Below the pieces are notes generated by a model. That model was not told the DNA's origin. It ran no database searches and was given only the letters and a program-made list of their open reading frames with translations. The position numbers and the translations under genes are program-made. Source: Scandinavium hiltneri (GTDB taxonomy: Bacteria; Pseudomonadota; Gammaproteobacteria; Enterobacterales; Enterobacteriaceae). From it: a stretch of DNA of 64,000 nucleotides. Location of the stretch: NCBI RefSeq assembly GCF_024764835.1, contig NZ_JALIGE010000074.1, positions 393,243 through 457,242 of the forward strand, read 5' to 3'. Positions 42,641-51,840 of this stretch are shown here, piece after piece (within the stretch, counting starts at the first letter, position 1; every line of letters begins with the position of its first letter).

Positions 42641-43111
42641 TTACAGTTCAGCGACAAGTTTATCCACGATGTCGCTGTTAGCAGCTTCATCCACGGAACG
42701 TTCGATGATCTTCTCGGCACCAGCAACAGCCAGAATCGCGACCTGCTTGCGAAGTTCTTCGCGAGCACGCTTACGCTCGGCATCGATTTCAGCCTGAGCC
42801 TGGGCAACGATTTTGCTTCGTTCCTGTTCTGCTTCAACCTTCGCTTCGTCCATGATCTGAGAACGGCGTTTGTTTGCCTGTTCAATGATCACCTGGGCTT
42901 CCGCTTTGGCTTTTTTCAGCTGGTCGGTCGCGTTGGCCTGTGCAAGGTCCAAATCTTTCTTGGCACGTTCTGCGGAAGCCAAACCGTCAGAAATTTCTTT
43001 CTGACGCTTCTCGATGGCTGCCATTAATGGCGGCCATACATACTTCATGCAGAACCAGACAAAGAGAATAAACGCGATGGCCTGGCCGAGGATTGTTGCG
43101 TTCATGTTCAC
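42641..43111 (-). CDS. atpF: ATP synthase b subunit
   Basis: A 156-residue peripheral-stalk subunit. One N-terminal transmembrane segment (ATILGQAIAFILFVWFCMKY) is followed by a long charged coiled coil that dimerises. It connects F0 subunit a to F1 delta. Same length as E. coli. Confidence 0.98.
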   Translation of the reverse strand: MNMNATILGQAIAFILFVWFCMKYVWPPLMAAIEKRQKEISDGLASAERAKKDLDLAQANATDQLKKAKAEAQVIIEQANKRRSQIMDEAKVEAEQERSKIVAQAQAEIDAERKRAREELRKQVAILAVAGAEKIIERSVDEAANSDIVDKLVAEL

Positions 43112-43146
43112 AGCACAATACCTCTTAAAAATTTAACGGCTACTTA

Positions 43147-43386
<240 letters not shown>

Positions 43387-43435
43387 GACAGTCTCCAGTT
43401 TGTTTCAGTTAAAACGTAGTAGTGTTGGTAAAGAA

Positions 43436-44251
<816 letters not shown>

Positions 44252-44259
44252 GATGCCTT

Positions 44260-44640
44260 TTACCCTTTGTTGTTGATTACAGCTGGCGCCAGAACTTGTA
44301 CCACCAGCACCAAAACCCACGTCACTATCAGCGGCAAAAATACCACTTTAACAACCGCCAGCGCCACCGCCAGGAGGGCAAAGGTCAGCAACACCTTGAA
44401 GACTTCGCCGAAGGCGAAAGACCAGGCCACTCGGCCTTTGGCTGGTGTATGCGCCTGATGACGCCAGGCAAAAATCATAAACAATGCATTTGGCACGACA
44501 ACCGCCAAACCTCCACATACTGCGGAGACGCCCCAGAAAGGGTCTTTAAGGCAAAACAGCAATCCACTTGCCGTTACCGCCAGAAGCTGAATGAACAGAA
44601 GCTTACGCGCCACGTTCCGACTCAAGAGCGACACAGACAT
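44260..44640 (-). CDS. atpI: ATP synthase accessory protein AtpI
   Basis: A 126-residue membrane protein with four hydrophobic segments and the motif RVAWSFAFGEVFKVLLTF. It is thought to help c-ring assembly and is not essential. Two starts are possible: GTG 44641-44643 (6 bases after GGAG) or ATG 44638-44640 (9 bases). I give the ATG, matching E. coli. First gene of the operon. Confidence 0.93.
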   Translation of the reverse strand: MSVSLLSRNVARKLLFIQLLAVTASGLLFCLKDPFWGVSAVCGGLAVVVPNALFMIFAWRHQAHTPAKGRVAWSFAFGEVFKVLLTFALLAVALAVVKVVFLPLIVTWVLVLVVQVLAPAVINNKG

Positions 44641-45255
44641 CACGTTTTACTCCTGCTCCCTTCGAGGTATGCCGCGTGTCGTATAAAACGTTCTTTGACG
44701 CTCTGAGTCAAGCTTCAAAAAGCGGACAAATTATACGGTGACGCCCCGTTAATTCAAACAATAAGTAGCGAAAAGGTGAATAAATGTTTAAATATTTTTC
44801 GACTGCACTGTTTTTCAACTTTTCGCGAAAGTGTGAACAATCAGGCAAAACGGCAAACAACGCGAAAAACGGCACATAAAAGCGTGCATCCGATCACAAA
44901 AAAAACATTTTCACGGTTATCGAAAATGCGCATAGAAAAAATTCATAGAATTCATCTTTCTGAATTCAATAACAAAAATAACAGATTATTTTTAAAACAG
45001 CCCCATACACCACAAAAACCTTTCATTGACATTCTTAATAAACATTTAACATTCGAATACGGTTAACAATGCCGATTTTTAGCAGGCTGATATTTTCGTG
45101 GTTGACTATTTTACCAGGCAAGCAAATATTAAAATGTGAATAAAATGCAAAAAAGCAGTGACCATTTCGTTAAATGTAACTAAACATATCACTGCTTTAA
45201 CCACCCCGTTTTAACACTTTGTACGTCGGTGAAACTTCACATTATTTGATAAAGA
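44641..45255. promoter_or_regulatory. Long atp upstream region
   Basis: About 615 bases between atpI and rsmG, strongly AT-rich in 44760-45250. The minus-strand atp promoter is TTGAAT (44752-44757), a 16-base spacer, and TATAAT (44730-44735), about 90 bases before atpI. The remaining roughly 480 bases contain no credible gene; a 96-codon plus-strand frame (44776-45066) is low-complexity. The gap is also long in E. coli. Confidence 0.75.
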
Positions 45256-45879
45256 TTAAACTTTTGTTCGCTTAATTTTGACCAGATGACGCTCACCTTC
45301 AAGCTGCGGAACCGTAAGCTGAACAATCTCTTCCACAGTGAATTCCTCAGGCAGCTGAGCAATCTCATCATCAGGCACCAGGCCCTTCAGCGCAAAGAAC
45401 CGTCCATGCTCACCTGGTAGGTGATGACACCAGTTCACCATATCGGTCAGGGACGCAAATGCGCGGCTGATAACACCGTCAAATGGCGGTTCTGCCGGGA
45501 ATTCCTCCACGCGGCTTTGCACAGGAGTAACGTTATCGAGTTTCAGCTCGTGCTGCACCTGGCGCAGGAAGCGTACACGCTTGCCGAGACTGTCCAGCAG
45601 AGTGAATTGCGCCTGCGGCAGAACAATCGCCAGCGGGATCCCCGGTAAACCCGGGCCGGTTCCCACATCAATGAAACGTGTTCCCTGCAAATGAGGTGCA
45701 ACAATGATGCTGTCGAGAATATGACGCACCAGCATCTCGTTCGGATCGCGTACGGAAGTCAGGTTGTACGCTTTATTCCATTTGTGGAGCAGTTCGACGT
45801 AAGCCACCAGCTGTTGCTGCTGGTGATCGGACAACGAAATACCTGCTTCTTCGAGCAGACGAGAGAGTTTGTTAAGCAC
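45256..45879 (-). CDS. rsmG: 16S rRNA m7G527 methyltransferase RsmG
   Basis: A 207-residue SAM-dependent methyltransferase. The SAM motif is FIDVGTGPGLPGIPLAIV near 67-84. It methylates N7 of G527 in 16S rRNA; loss gives low-level streptomycin resistance. It follows mnmG on the same strand after a REP pair. Formerly gidB. Same length as E. coli. Confidence 0.98.
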   Translation of the reverse strand: MLNKLSRLLEEAGISLSDHQQQQLVAYVELLHKWNKAYNLTSVRDPNEMLVRHILDSIIVAPHLQGTRFIDVGTGPGLPGIPLAIVLPQAQFTLLDSLGKRVRFLRQVQHELKLDNVTPVQSRVEEFPAEPPFDGVISRAFASLTDMVNWCHHLPGEHGRFFALKGLVPDDEIAQLPEEFTVEEIVQLTVPQLEGERHLVKIKRTKV

Positions 45880-45903
45880 GGTAAATACCTGTTGGCGATA
45901 ATT

Positions 45904-45970
45904 TGCCGGATGGCGACTTTGCCTTATCCGGACTACATTGTAGGCCCGGTAAGCGATGCGCCACCGGGCA
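45904..45970. repeat. REP pair between mnmG and rsmG
   Basis: TGCCGGATGGCGACTTTGCC onward to 45937 and TAGGCCCGGTAAGCGATGCG onward to 45970 are two facing REP units with the GGATGGCG / GCGCCACCGG arms, filling the 103-base gap. Confidence 0.88.
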
Positions 45971-45982
45971 TTATTCGATAAG

Positions 45983-47872
45983 TTAAGCGCTGCGGCGCAG
46001 CATGCCCTGCTTTTTCAGCCAGACCAGTAAAATGGAAATAGCTGCAGGGGTGACGCCAGAAATACGTGAGGCCTGACCTATGGAGGATGGTTTGTGATCG
46101 TTCAGCTTGGCGATCACTTCGTTAGACAGCCCTGAGACCTGGCGATAATCAAGTGTAGCAGGCAATATCGTGTTTTCATTGCGTTGCTGCTTTTCGATCT
46201 CATCCTGCTGGCGGGCGATATAACCTTCGTATTTAACCTGGATCTCCACCTGCTCAGCGGCCTGCTGATCGTCCAGACCCGGCGCAAACGGCGACAGCTG
46301 AACCAGTTGTTTGTAAGTCATTTCCGGGCGACGCAGCAGATCTTCTCCGCTGGCTTCACGCGAAAGCGGCGCCGTCAGGTGAGCGTTTACTTCGTCGGCA
46401 GATGTCGCTATTGGGTTAACCCAAGTCGTTTTCAGACGCTGACGCTCGCGTTCAATGCATTCCAGCTTCTCGTTGTAACGCGCCCAGCGTTCATCATCCA
46501 CCAGACCCAGCTCGCGACCCTGTTCGGTCAGGCGCAGATCGGCGTTGTCTTCGCGCAGCATCAGGCGATATTCCGCGCGGGAAGTGAACATGCGGTACGG
46601 TTCTTTGGTACCGAGGGTGCAAAGGTCATCCACCAGCACGCCGAGGTAAGCCTGATCACGACGTGGTGCCCAACCGTCTTTGTCTGCAGAACAGCGTGCA
46701 GCGTTGAGACCGGCCAGCAGGCCCTGTGCAGCTGCTTCTTCGTAACCAGTGGTGCCGTTGATCTGTCCTGCAAAGAACAGACCCTGGATATATTTGCTTT
46801 CCAGCGTCGGCTTCAGGTCACGTGGATCGAAGAAATCATATTCAATGGCATAGCCAGGACGCACGATCTTCGCATTTTCCATGCCGTGCATGGAACGGAC
46901 GATCTGCATCTGCACGTCGAACGGCAGGCTGGTGGAAATACCATTCGGGTAAATTTCGTTGGAGGTCAGCCCTTCCGGCTCCAGGAAAATCTGGTGCTGG
47001 TTGCGATCGGCAAAGCGCATCACTTTGTCTTCAATCGACGGGCAATAGCGTGGGCCAATCCCTTCGATGATGCCTGCGTACATTGGGCTACGATCGAGGT
47101 TATTACGAATCACGTCATGGGTTTTTTCGTTGGTATGCGTGATGTAACACGGTACCTGACGCGGGTGCTGCGCCGTATTGCCCATGAACGAAAACACCGG
47201 CATCGGGTTGTCGCCATGCTGTTGAGCCAGAACGCTGAAATCGATAGTACGAGCATCAATGCGCGGCGGCGTACCCGTTTTGAGGCGGCTGACGCGCAGC
47301 GGCAATTCACGCAGACGACGAGACAGTGGGATGGAAGGCGGATCGCCAGCACGGCCACCGCTGTAGTTATCCAGACCAATGTGAATTTTGCCATCGAGGA
47401 ATGTCCCGACGGTTAATACGACGGCTTTAGCACGGAACTTCAGGCCCATCTGAGTGACAGCGCCCACAACCCGATCGTTTTCGACGATCAGATCTTCAAC
47501 CGCCTGCTGGAAGATCATCAGGTTTGGCTGATTCTCCAGGGCGGTGCGTACGGCCTGACGATACAACACACGATCGGCCTGAGCACGGGTGGCCCGAACG
47601 GCAGGGCCCTTGCTGGCGTTTAGTATCCTAAACTGGATACCCGCATGGTCGATAGCATTGGCCATCAGTCCGCCGAGTGCATCCACTTCTTTTACCAGGT
47701 GTCCTTTCCCAATGCCGCCAATAGCCGGGTTACAGCTCATCTGTCCCAGCGTGTCGATATTGTGTGTCAACAGCAGGGTTTGCTGACCCATACGTGCTGC
47801 GGCCATCGCGGCCTCAGTGCCTGCATGACCCCCGCCAATGATGATGACGTCAAAAGGATCCTGATAAAACAT
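45983..47872 (-). CDS. mnmG: tRNA uridine-5-carboxymethylaminomethyl modification enzyme MnmG
   Basis: A 629-residue FAD enzyme, partner of MnmE at tRNA wobble U34. The FAD fingerprint VIIIGGGHAGTEAAMAAARM is near the start, and SCNPAIGGIGKGHLV carries a conserved Cys. Start ATG 47870-47872 (MFYQDPFDV); the reading to 47938 is rejected. It lies at the left edge of oriC and is transcribed away from it, which in E. coli influences initiation. Formerly gidA. Confidence 0.98.
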   Translation of the reverse strand: MFYQDPFDVIIIGGGHAGTEAAMAAARMGQQTLLLTHNIDTLGQMSCNPAIGGIGKGHLVKEVDALGGLMANAIDHAGIQFRILNASKGPAVRATRAQADRVLYRQAVRTALENQPNLMIFQQAVEDLIVENDRVVGAVTQMGLKFRAKAVVLTVGTFLDGKIHIGLDNYSGGRAGDPPSIPLSRRLRELPLRVSRLKTGTPPRIDARTIDFSVLAQQHGDNPMPVFSFMGNTAQHPRQVPCYITHTNEKTHDVIRNNLDRSPMYAGIIEGIGPRYCPSIEDKVMRFADRNQHQIFLEPEGLTSNEIYPNGISTSLPFDVQMQIVRSMHGMENAKIVRPGYAIEYDFFDPRDLKPTLESKYIQGLFFAGQINGTTGYEEAAAQGLLAGLNAARCSADKDGWAPRRDQAYLGVLVDDLCTLGTKEPYRMFTSRAEYRLMLREDNADLRLTEQGRELGLVDDERWARYNEKLECIERERQRLKTTWVNPIATSADEVNAHLTAPLSREASGEDLLRRPEMTYKQLVQLSPFAPGLDDQQAAEQVEIQVKYEGYIARQQDEIEKQQRNENTILPATLDYRQVSGLSNEVIAKLNDHKPSSIGQASRISGVTPAAISILLVWLKKQGMLRRSA

Positions 47873-47959
47873 GGTGGTCTGCCTCGCTTGAAAGCGGTTT
47901 GAAAAGTGATTGAAGCCCGGGCCGTGGATTCTACTCAACTTTGGCTGTCGGAGAAAGCA

Positions 47960-48240
47960 CCTGGGATCTTGGGTATTTAATAGAAGATCTTTTATTTAGA
48001 GATCTGTTTTATTGTGATCTCTTATTAGGATCGCCATTTTCTGTGGATAAGGTGGATCCGTCTTTTGAGATCATAGGCTTAAGAAGGATCATTGCCTGTG
48101 AATGATCGGTGATCCTGGTCCGTATAAGCTGGGATCAAAATGAAGGGTTATACACAACTCAAAAACTAACCAAACCTTATGCTTGGGATAACTACCGGTT
48201 GATCAGTGCTTTTAACCAGAGTTATACACAAAAAAAACGC
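47960..48240. other. oriC: Chromosomal replication origin oriC
   Basis: The sequence closely follows E. coli oriC. Three AT-rich 13-mers start with GATC (L 47965-47977, M 47986-47998, R 48001-48013). DnaA boxes: R1 TGTGGATAA (48042-48050), R5/M TGTGAATGA (48097-48105), R2 TTATACACA (48148-48156), R3 TTGGGATAA (48183-48191), R4 TTATACACA (48222-48230). About a dozen GATC sites serve Dam/SeqA. A partial IHF match (ATCA-N5-TTA) is at 48070-48081. R4 departs from the E. coli TTATCCACA by one base. Confidence 0.96.
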
Positions 48241-48255
48241 CGATCTTTACAAAAC

Positions 48256-48696
48256 TCAGAGCAAAATTATCCAGGATCCGAGCCAAATTTCAGCCGGATC
48301 TTCAGGAATGTCATGATCGAGGATGTTTACCTTGAGCGTTTCACCAATCTGTTTGGCTCCGCAGGCGATCAGTTCGTTATCGATTTTGTCGATCGCCCCG
48401 CAGAAAGTGTCATATTCACGGCTGCCAATTCCGACCGAACCAAAACGCACAGCGGAGAGGTCAGGTTTCTCTTCCTTTATTGCTTCATATAAAGGAACAA
48501 GATTATCCGGGATGTCACCGGCACCGTGTGTAGAGCTGACCAGCAGCCAGATTCCACCTTTATTCAGATCTTCAAGCAGGGGGCCATGCAGAGTTTCAGT
48601 GGAATAACCCGCGTCTTCCAGCTTTTCTGCCAGATGTTCCGCAACGTACTCGGCACCGCCAAGCGTACTACCACTGATCAGTGTAATGTCTGCCAT
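48256..48696 (-). CDS. mioC: Flavodoxin-like protein MioC
   Basis: A 146-residue FMN flavodoxin-fold protein; the FMN loop is ISGSTLGGAEYVAE and SSTHGAGDIPDN follows. E. coli MioC is needed for biotin synthase activity in vitro. Start ATG 48694-48696 (MADITLISG). The gene ends within the right edge of oriC, and transcription from its promoter runs into the origin, which modulates initiation in E. coli. The C-terminus ends SWIILL, one residue shorter than E. coli. Confidence 0.96.
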   Translation of the reverse strand: MADITLISGSTLGGAEYVAEHLAEKLEDAGYSTETLHGPLLEDLNKGGIWLLVSSTHGAGDIPDNLVPLYEAIKEEKPDLSAVRFGSVGIGSREYDTFCGAIDKIDNELIACGAKQIGETLKVNILDHDIPEDPAEIWLGSWIILL

Positions 48697-48787
48697 GAAG
48701 TCCACCCCATAATTCCTGAGTGACATATTGTACGCTGTGTGTGAGCTGGGATCTACCTGTGGAAAGATGTGGGATTAAAATGCCCGA

Positions 48788-49246
48788 TCACGGGCGGATG
48801 GTCCGCATGATCGGGTTCTGCAGGGAGATAAGCGTTTCGGTGGACTGAATTTCATCGATTGTTTGGATCTTGTTGATAAGTACCTGCTGGAGGGCGTCGA
48901 TCGAACGGCACATCACCTTAATAAAGATGCTGTAGTGGCCAGTGGTGTAATACGCCTCAGTGACTTCGTCGAGGCTTTCCAGTCTTGCCAGCGCAGAGGG
49001 ATAATCTTTCGCGCTTTTTAGAATAATGCCGATAAAACAGCAGACATCGTAGCCGAGCTGTTTCGGGTTCACATCGATGCGTGCGCCAGTGATGATCCCC
49101 GCTTGTTTCATTTTCTCGACGCGCACATGGATAGTACCGGGGCTAACGCCAAATTGTTTGGCCAGTTCGGCATAGGCGGTACGCGCATTGGCCATTAATG
49201 CCTCGAGAATGCCGCGGTCGAGATTGTCGATCTGATAATTTTCCAT
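48788..49246 (-). CDS. asnC: Transcriptional regulator AsnC (Lrp/AsnC family)
   Basis: A 152-residue feast/famine regulator. The N-terminal HTH (ARTAYAELAKQFGVSPGTIHVR) is followed by the RAM ligand-binding domain. Family knowledge: it activates the divergent asnA gene when asparagine is scarce and regulates itself. Divergent from asnA across 149 bases with a strong palindrome. It lies 91 bases before mioC, transcribed the same way. Confidence 0.97.
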   Translation of the reverse strand: MENYQIDNLDRGILEALMANARTAYAELAKQFGVSPGTIHVRVEKMKQAGIITGARIDVNPKQLGYDVCCFIGIILKSAKDYPSALARLESLDEVTEAYYTTGHYSIFIKVMCRSIDALQQVLINKIQTIDEIQSTETLISLQNPIMRTIRP

Positions 49247-49291
49247 TGGATTTTCTTATGATGTTTGATGATTCACTCTATTTTAGCGCTT

Positions 49292-49311
49292 TGTTTTGAC
49301 GAATCAAAACA
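49292..49311. promoter_or_regulatory. Candidate AsnC operator
   Basis: TGTTTTGA-CGAA-TCAAAACA is a perfect palindrome with 8-bp arms in the asnC-asnA divergent gap. Its placement about 45 bases before the asnC start and 85 before asnA suits joint control by AsnC; assignment is inference. Confidence 0.6.
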
Positions 49312-49395
49312 CGAAGCGGCTTTTTGCTTGTTGATTATTGAATTACCCCCGCATTCTGTTGCTTAATCAATGGCAACAGGACAGGAGTAAAAATA

Positions 49396-50388
49396 ATGAA
49401 AACCGCTTACATCGCAAAACAACGCCAGATCAGTTTCGTAAAGTCCCATTTTTCCCGTGAGCTCGAAGACAGACTTGGACTCATTGAAGTTCAGGCGCCG
49501 ATCTTAAGCCGCGTGGGCGATGGCACTCAGGACAACCTTTCTGGTTGCGAAAAAGCGGTACAGGTAAAAGTGAAAAACTTACCAGACGCCCAGTTCGAGG
49601 TGGTTCACTCTCTCGCGAAGTGGAAGCGCCAGACGCTGGGACAACACGACTTCAGCGCGGGCGAAGGGCTCTACACGCACATGAAAGCCCTTCGCCCCGA
49701 TGAAGACCGCCTCTCGGCTATCCATTCCGTGTACGTTGACCAGTGGGACTGGGAACGCGTAATGGGTGACGGCGAGCGCCACACCGGTACGCTAAAAGCG
49801 ACGGTTGAAGCCATTTATGACGGGATCAAAGCCACTGAGGCCGCAGTCAGCAAAGAATTTGGTTTGGCACCGTTCCTGCCAGAACAGATCCACTTTGTGC
49901 ACAGCGAAGAATTATTGACCCGCTATCCGGGTCTGGATGCCAAAGGCCGCGAGCGTGCTATCGCCAAAGAGTTCGGCGCAGTGTTCCTGATGGGGATTGG
50001 CGGCAAATTGTCGGATGGGGCGCGCCATGACGTGCGTGCGCCGGATTATGATGACTGGAGCACCCAGAGTGAAACCGGGCTGTCTGGCCTCAACGGCGAC
50101 ATTCTGGTGTGGAACCCGGTTCTGGAAGATGCGTTTGAGATCTCCTCAATGGGGATCCGCGTGGATGCCGAAGCGCTGAAACGTCAGTTAGCACTCACTG
50201 GGGATGACGATCGTCTGCAGCTCGAGTGGCACCAGGCGCTGCTCAAAGGTGAAATGCCGCAGACTGTCGGCGGCGGCATTGGCCAGTCACGTTTGACCAT
50301 GCTGCTGTTACAGCTGCCACATATCGGTCAGGTGCAGTGTGGCGTCTGGCCACAGCAGGTCCGCGATAGCGTTGCCTCTCTGCTGTAA
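49396..50388 (+). CDS. asnA: Aspartate-ammonia ligase AsnA
   Basis: A 330-residue ammonia-dependent asparagine synthetase resembling class II aminoacyl-tRNA synthetases. It starts MKTAYIAKQRQISFVKSHFS. Conserved active-site blocks are YTHMKALRPDEDRLSAIHSV and GGGIGQSRLTMLLL. It makes Asn from Asp, ammonia and ATP. A GGAG-like ribosome site (ACAGGAG) precedes the ATG. Its stop is directly adjacent to the stop of convergent viaA. Confidence 0.98.
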   Translation: MKTAYIAKQRQISFVKSHFSRELEDRLGLIEVQAPILSRVGDGTQDNLSGCEKAVQVKVKNLPDAQFEVVHSLAKWKRQTLGQHDFSAGEGLYTHMKALRPDEDRLSAIHSVYVDQWDWERVMGDGERHTGTLKATVEAIYDGIKATEAAVSKEFGLAPFLPEQIHFVHSEELLTRYPGLDAKGRERAIAKEFGAVFLMGIGGKLSDGARHDVRAPDYDDWSTQSETGLSGLNGDILVWNPVLEDAFEISSMGIRVDAEALKRQLALTGDDDRLQLEWHQALLKGEMPQTVGGGIGQSRLTMLLLQLPHIGQVQCGVWPQQVRDSVASLL

Positions 50389-51840
50389 TCAGCGTTTCCA
50401 GCGGCGCAGCAGTCGGCTGCGCAGCCCGGTATCAAAGCGCCAGATATGATCGAAGATGCGCATGATCCCGGGTTTCCCGTGCTGCGACATCGCCACCGCA
50501 TGAAAGCGATGCAGATGTTTGCGCTGAAGCTCGCCCACCTTATTCACCACGTCGTCCGGCAGCCGCTGGGCGATGAAATCTGAAATGACCACCGCATCGG
50601 CATCGGTCCATTCCGGGCCCTGCATCCGCTCGATAATGGCACGGAAGCAGCTGGCGATATCGGTCCCACCGCGAAAACGCTGGCTTAAAAAACGGATCGC
50701 CTGTTCCAGGCCCTGCGGGCCAGTCAGCTCGTAGCGCACCACTTCACTGGCGAAAAGCATAATGAAACAGCGGCGATTGTCCGCCAGTGCGACGCGCATC
50801 AGCGCCAGGCAAAACGCCTTCGCACACTGTTCGTTAAACCCCCCCATCGAACCTGACGTATCCACGCAGACGATAAACGGTCCGCGCGGTTGTTCGTCGA
50901 AATCCTGATGTACCACCGGGCGTTCGCTGAGTTTCTCCCGCCACGCATCGCCGTGCAGTCGGTAAGTGAGCAGTTGCTTCTCCACCAGCCGGCGGTAAAA
51001 CTCGTATTCAAGTTCAGTAATGCCGAGCGTCGCCAGCTCCGGCGGCAGCAGGCGCAGAATGTCGTCGCTTTGTTGCAGACCGTCGACCTGTTCGGGCACC
51101 GTGGCCGGTTCGCGCACCAGGGTGCGGAAGGTTTCCATCGGTGAATCTTTTTTCGGCACCGATTTGGCCTCGCGTGAACGCCCGAGTTGCTCAGCCAGCC
51201 GCATCAGTTCCGGTTGTTCGCTAAGGAAATCGCCGTATCTGACAATCAGCTGCCAGTCACCGCGCTTGAGCTGGCCTTCACTCATGTCCCAGAGTCGTCC
51301 GGCGGAATTGTCGTTTTCTACAAGTACCGGTTCCAGCTGACCGCTGAGAGTCATGCGCTCCTGCACTTCGCTCAACAGCTGTTCGCGTTCATCTTCCAGC
51401 AACTGCTGGTTCAGCGTGGTGGCCTGCACCACCAGACTCAGTCGCCAGCGCTGTAAAAACAGGGTGTGCAGCGCGGCGGTAAAGGTTGCGTTGTTATCCA
51501 CCAGCTGCTGCGCCTGGGCGGCAAACGGGGAATGGAGTTTCTGCAACAGAGTGAGGATTTGCGGAAGCTGAACGGTAAACTGAGTGGTCGATAGCGTCTG
51601 GCTCTGCTGAAAAGCCATCACCTCGTCGCTCAAATCTTGCGGAACCTGAGTCTCTTTCAGCCTGCCTTTTAGCGCTTCCCGCCAGCGGGGAATATCTTGT
51701 GCGATCGCATTTTTCAGCCGCGGGAATTTTTCAAAAAACAACGCCAGCTGTGGCGAGGCCAGCAGGGCGAGGATCATCTCTTCGATCATCCCTTCCTCGC
51801 TGACCGCCAGCATCACATTGAGCGTGTCGAGGCTGAGCAT
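50389..51840 (-). CDS. viaA: VWA-domain protein ViaA
   Basis: A 483-residue protein with a C-terminal von Willebrand factor A domain. The MIDAS motif is CVDTSGSMGGFNEQCAK near residue 324. It is the partner of the AAA+ ATPase RavA; in E. coli the pair interacts with fumarate reductase and respiratory complex I and affects aminoglycoside sensitivity. Its ATG overlaps the ravA stop by one base (TAATG). Confidence 0.97.
   Translation of the reverse strand: MLSLDTLNVMLAVSEEGMIEEMILALLASPQLALFFEKFPRLKNAIAQDIPRWREALKGRLKETQVPQDLSDEVMAFQQSQTLSTTQFTVQLPQILTLLQKLHSPFAAQAQQLVDNNATFTAALHTLFLQRWRLSLVVQATTLNQQLLEDEREQLLSEVQERMTLSGQLEPVLVENDNSAGRLWDMSEGQLKRGDWQLIVRYGDFLSEQPELMRLAEQLGRSREAKSVPKKDSPMETFRTLVREPATVPEQVDGLQQSDDILRLLPPELATLGITELEYEFYRRLVEKQLLTYRLHGDAWREKLSERPVVHQDFDEQPRGPFIVCVDTSGSMGGFNEQCAKAFCLALMRVALADNRRCFIMLFASEVVRYELTGPQGLEQAIRFLSQRFRGGTDIASCFRAIIERMQGPEWTDADAVVISDFIAQRLPDDVVNKVGELQRKHLHRFHAVAMSQHGKPGIMRIFDHIWRFDTGLRSRLLRRWKR

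Noticed and set aside
44776..45066. 96-codon plus-strand frame upstream of the atp operon
   Set aside because: Lys/Asn/His-rich low-complexity translation of AT-rich DNA, no ribosome site, and it overlaps the atp promoter side; probably noncoding.
46184..47416. 410-codon plus-strand frame opposite mnmG
   Set aside because: Antisense shadow; no start signal and no family features.
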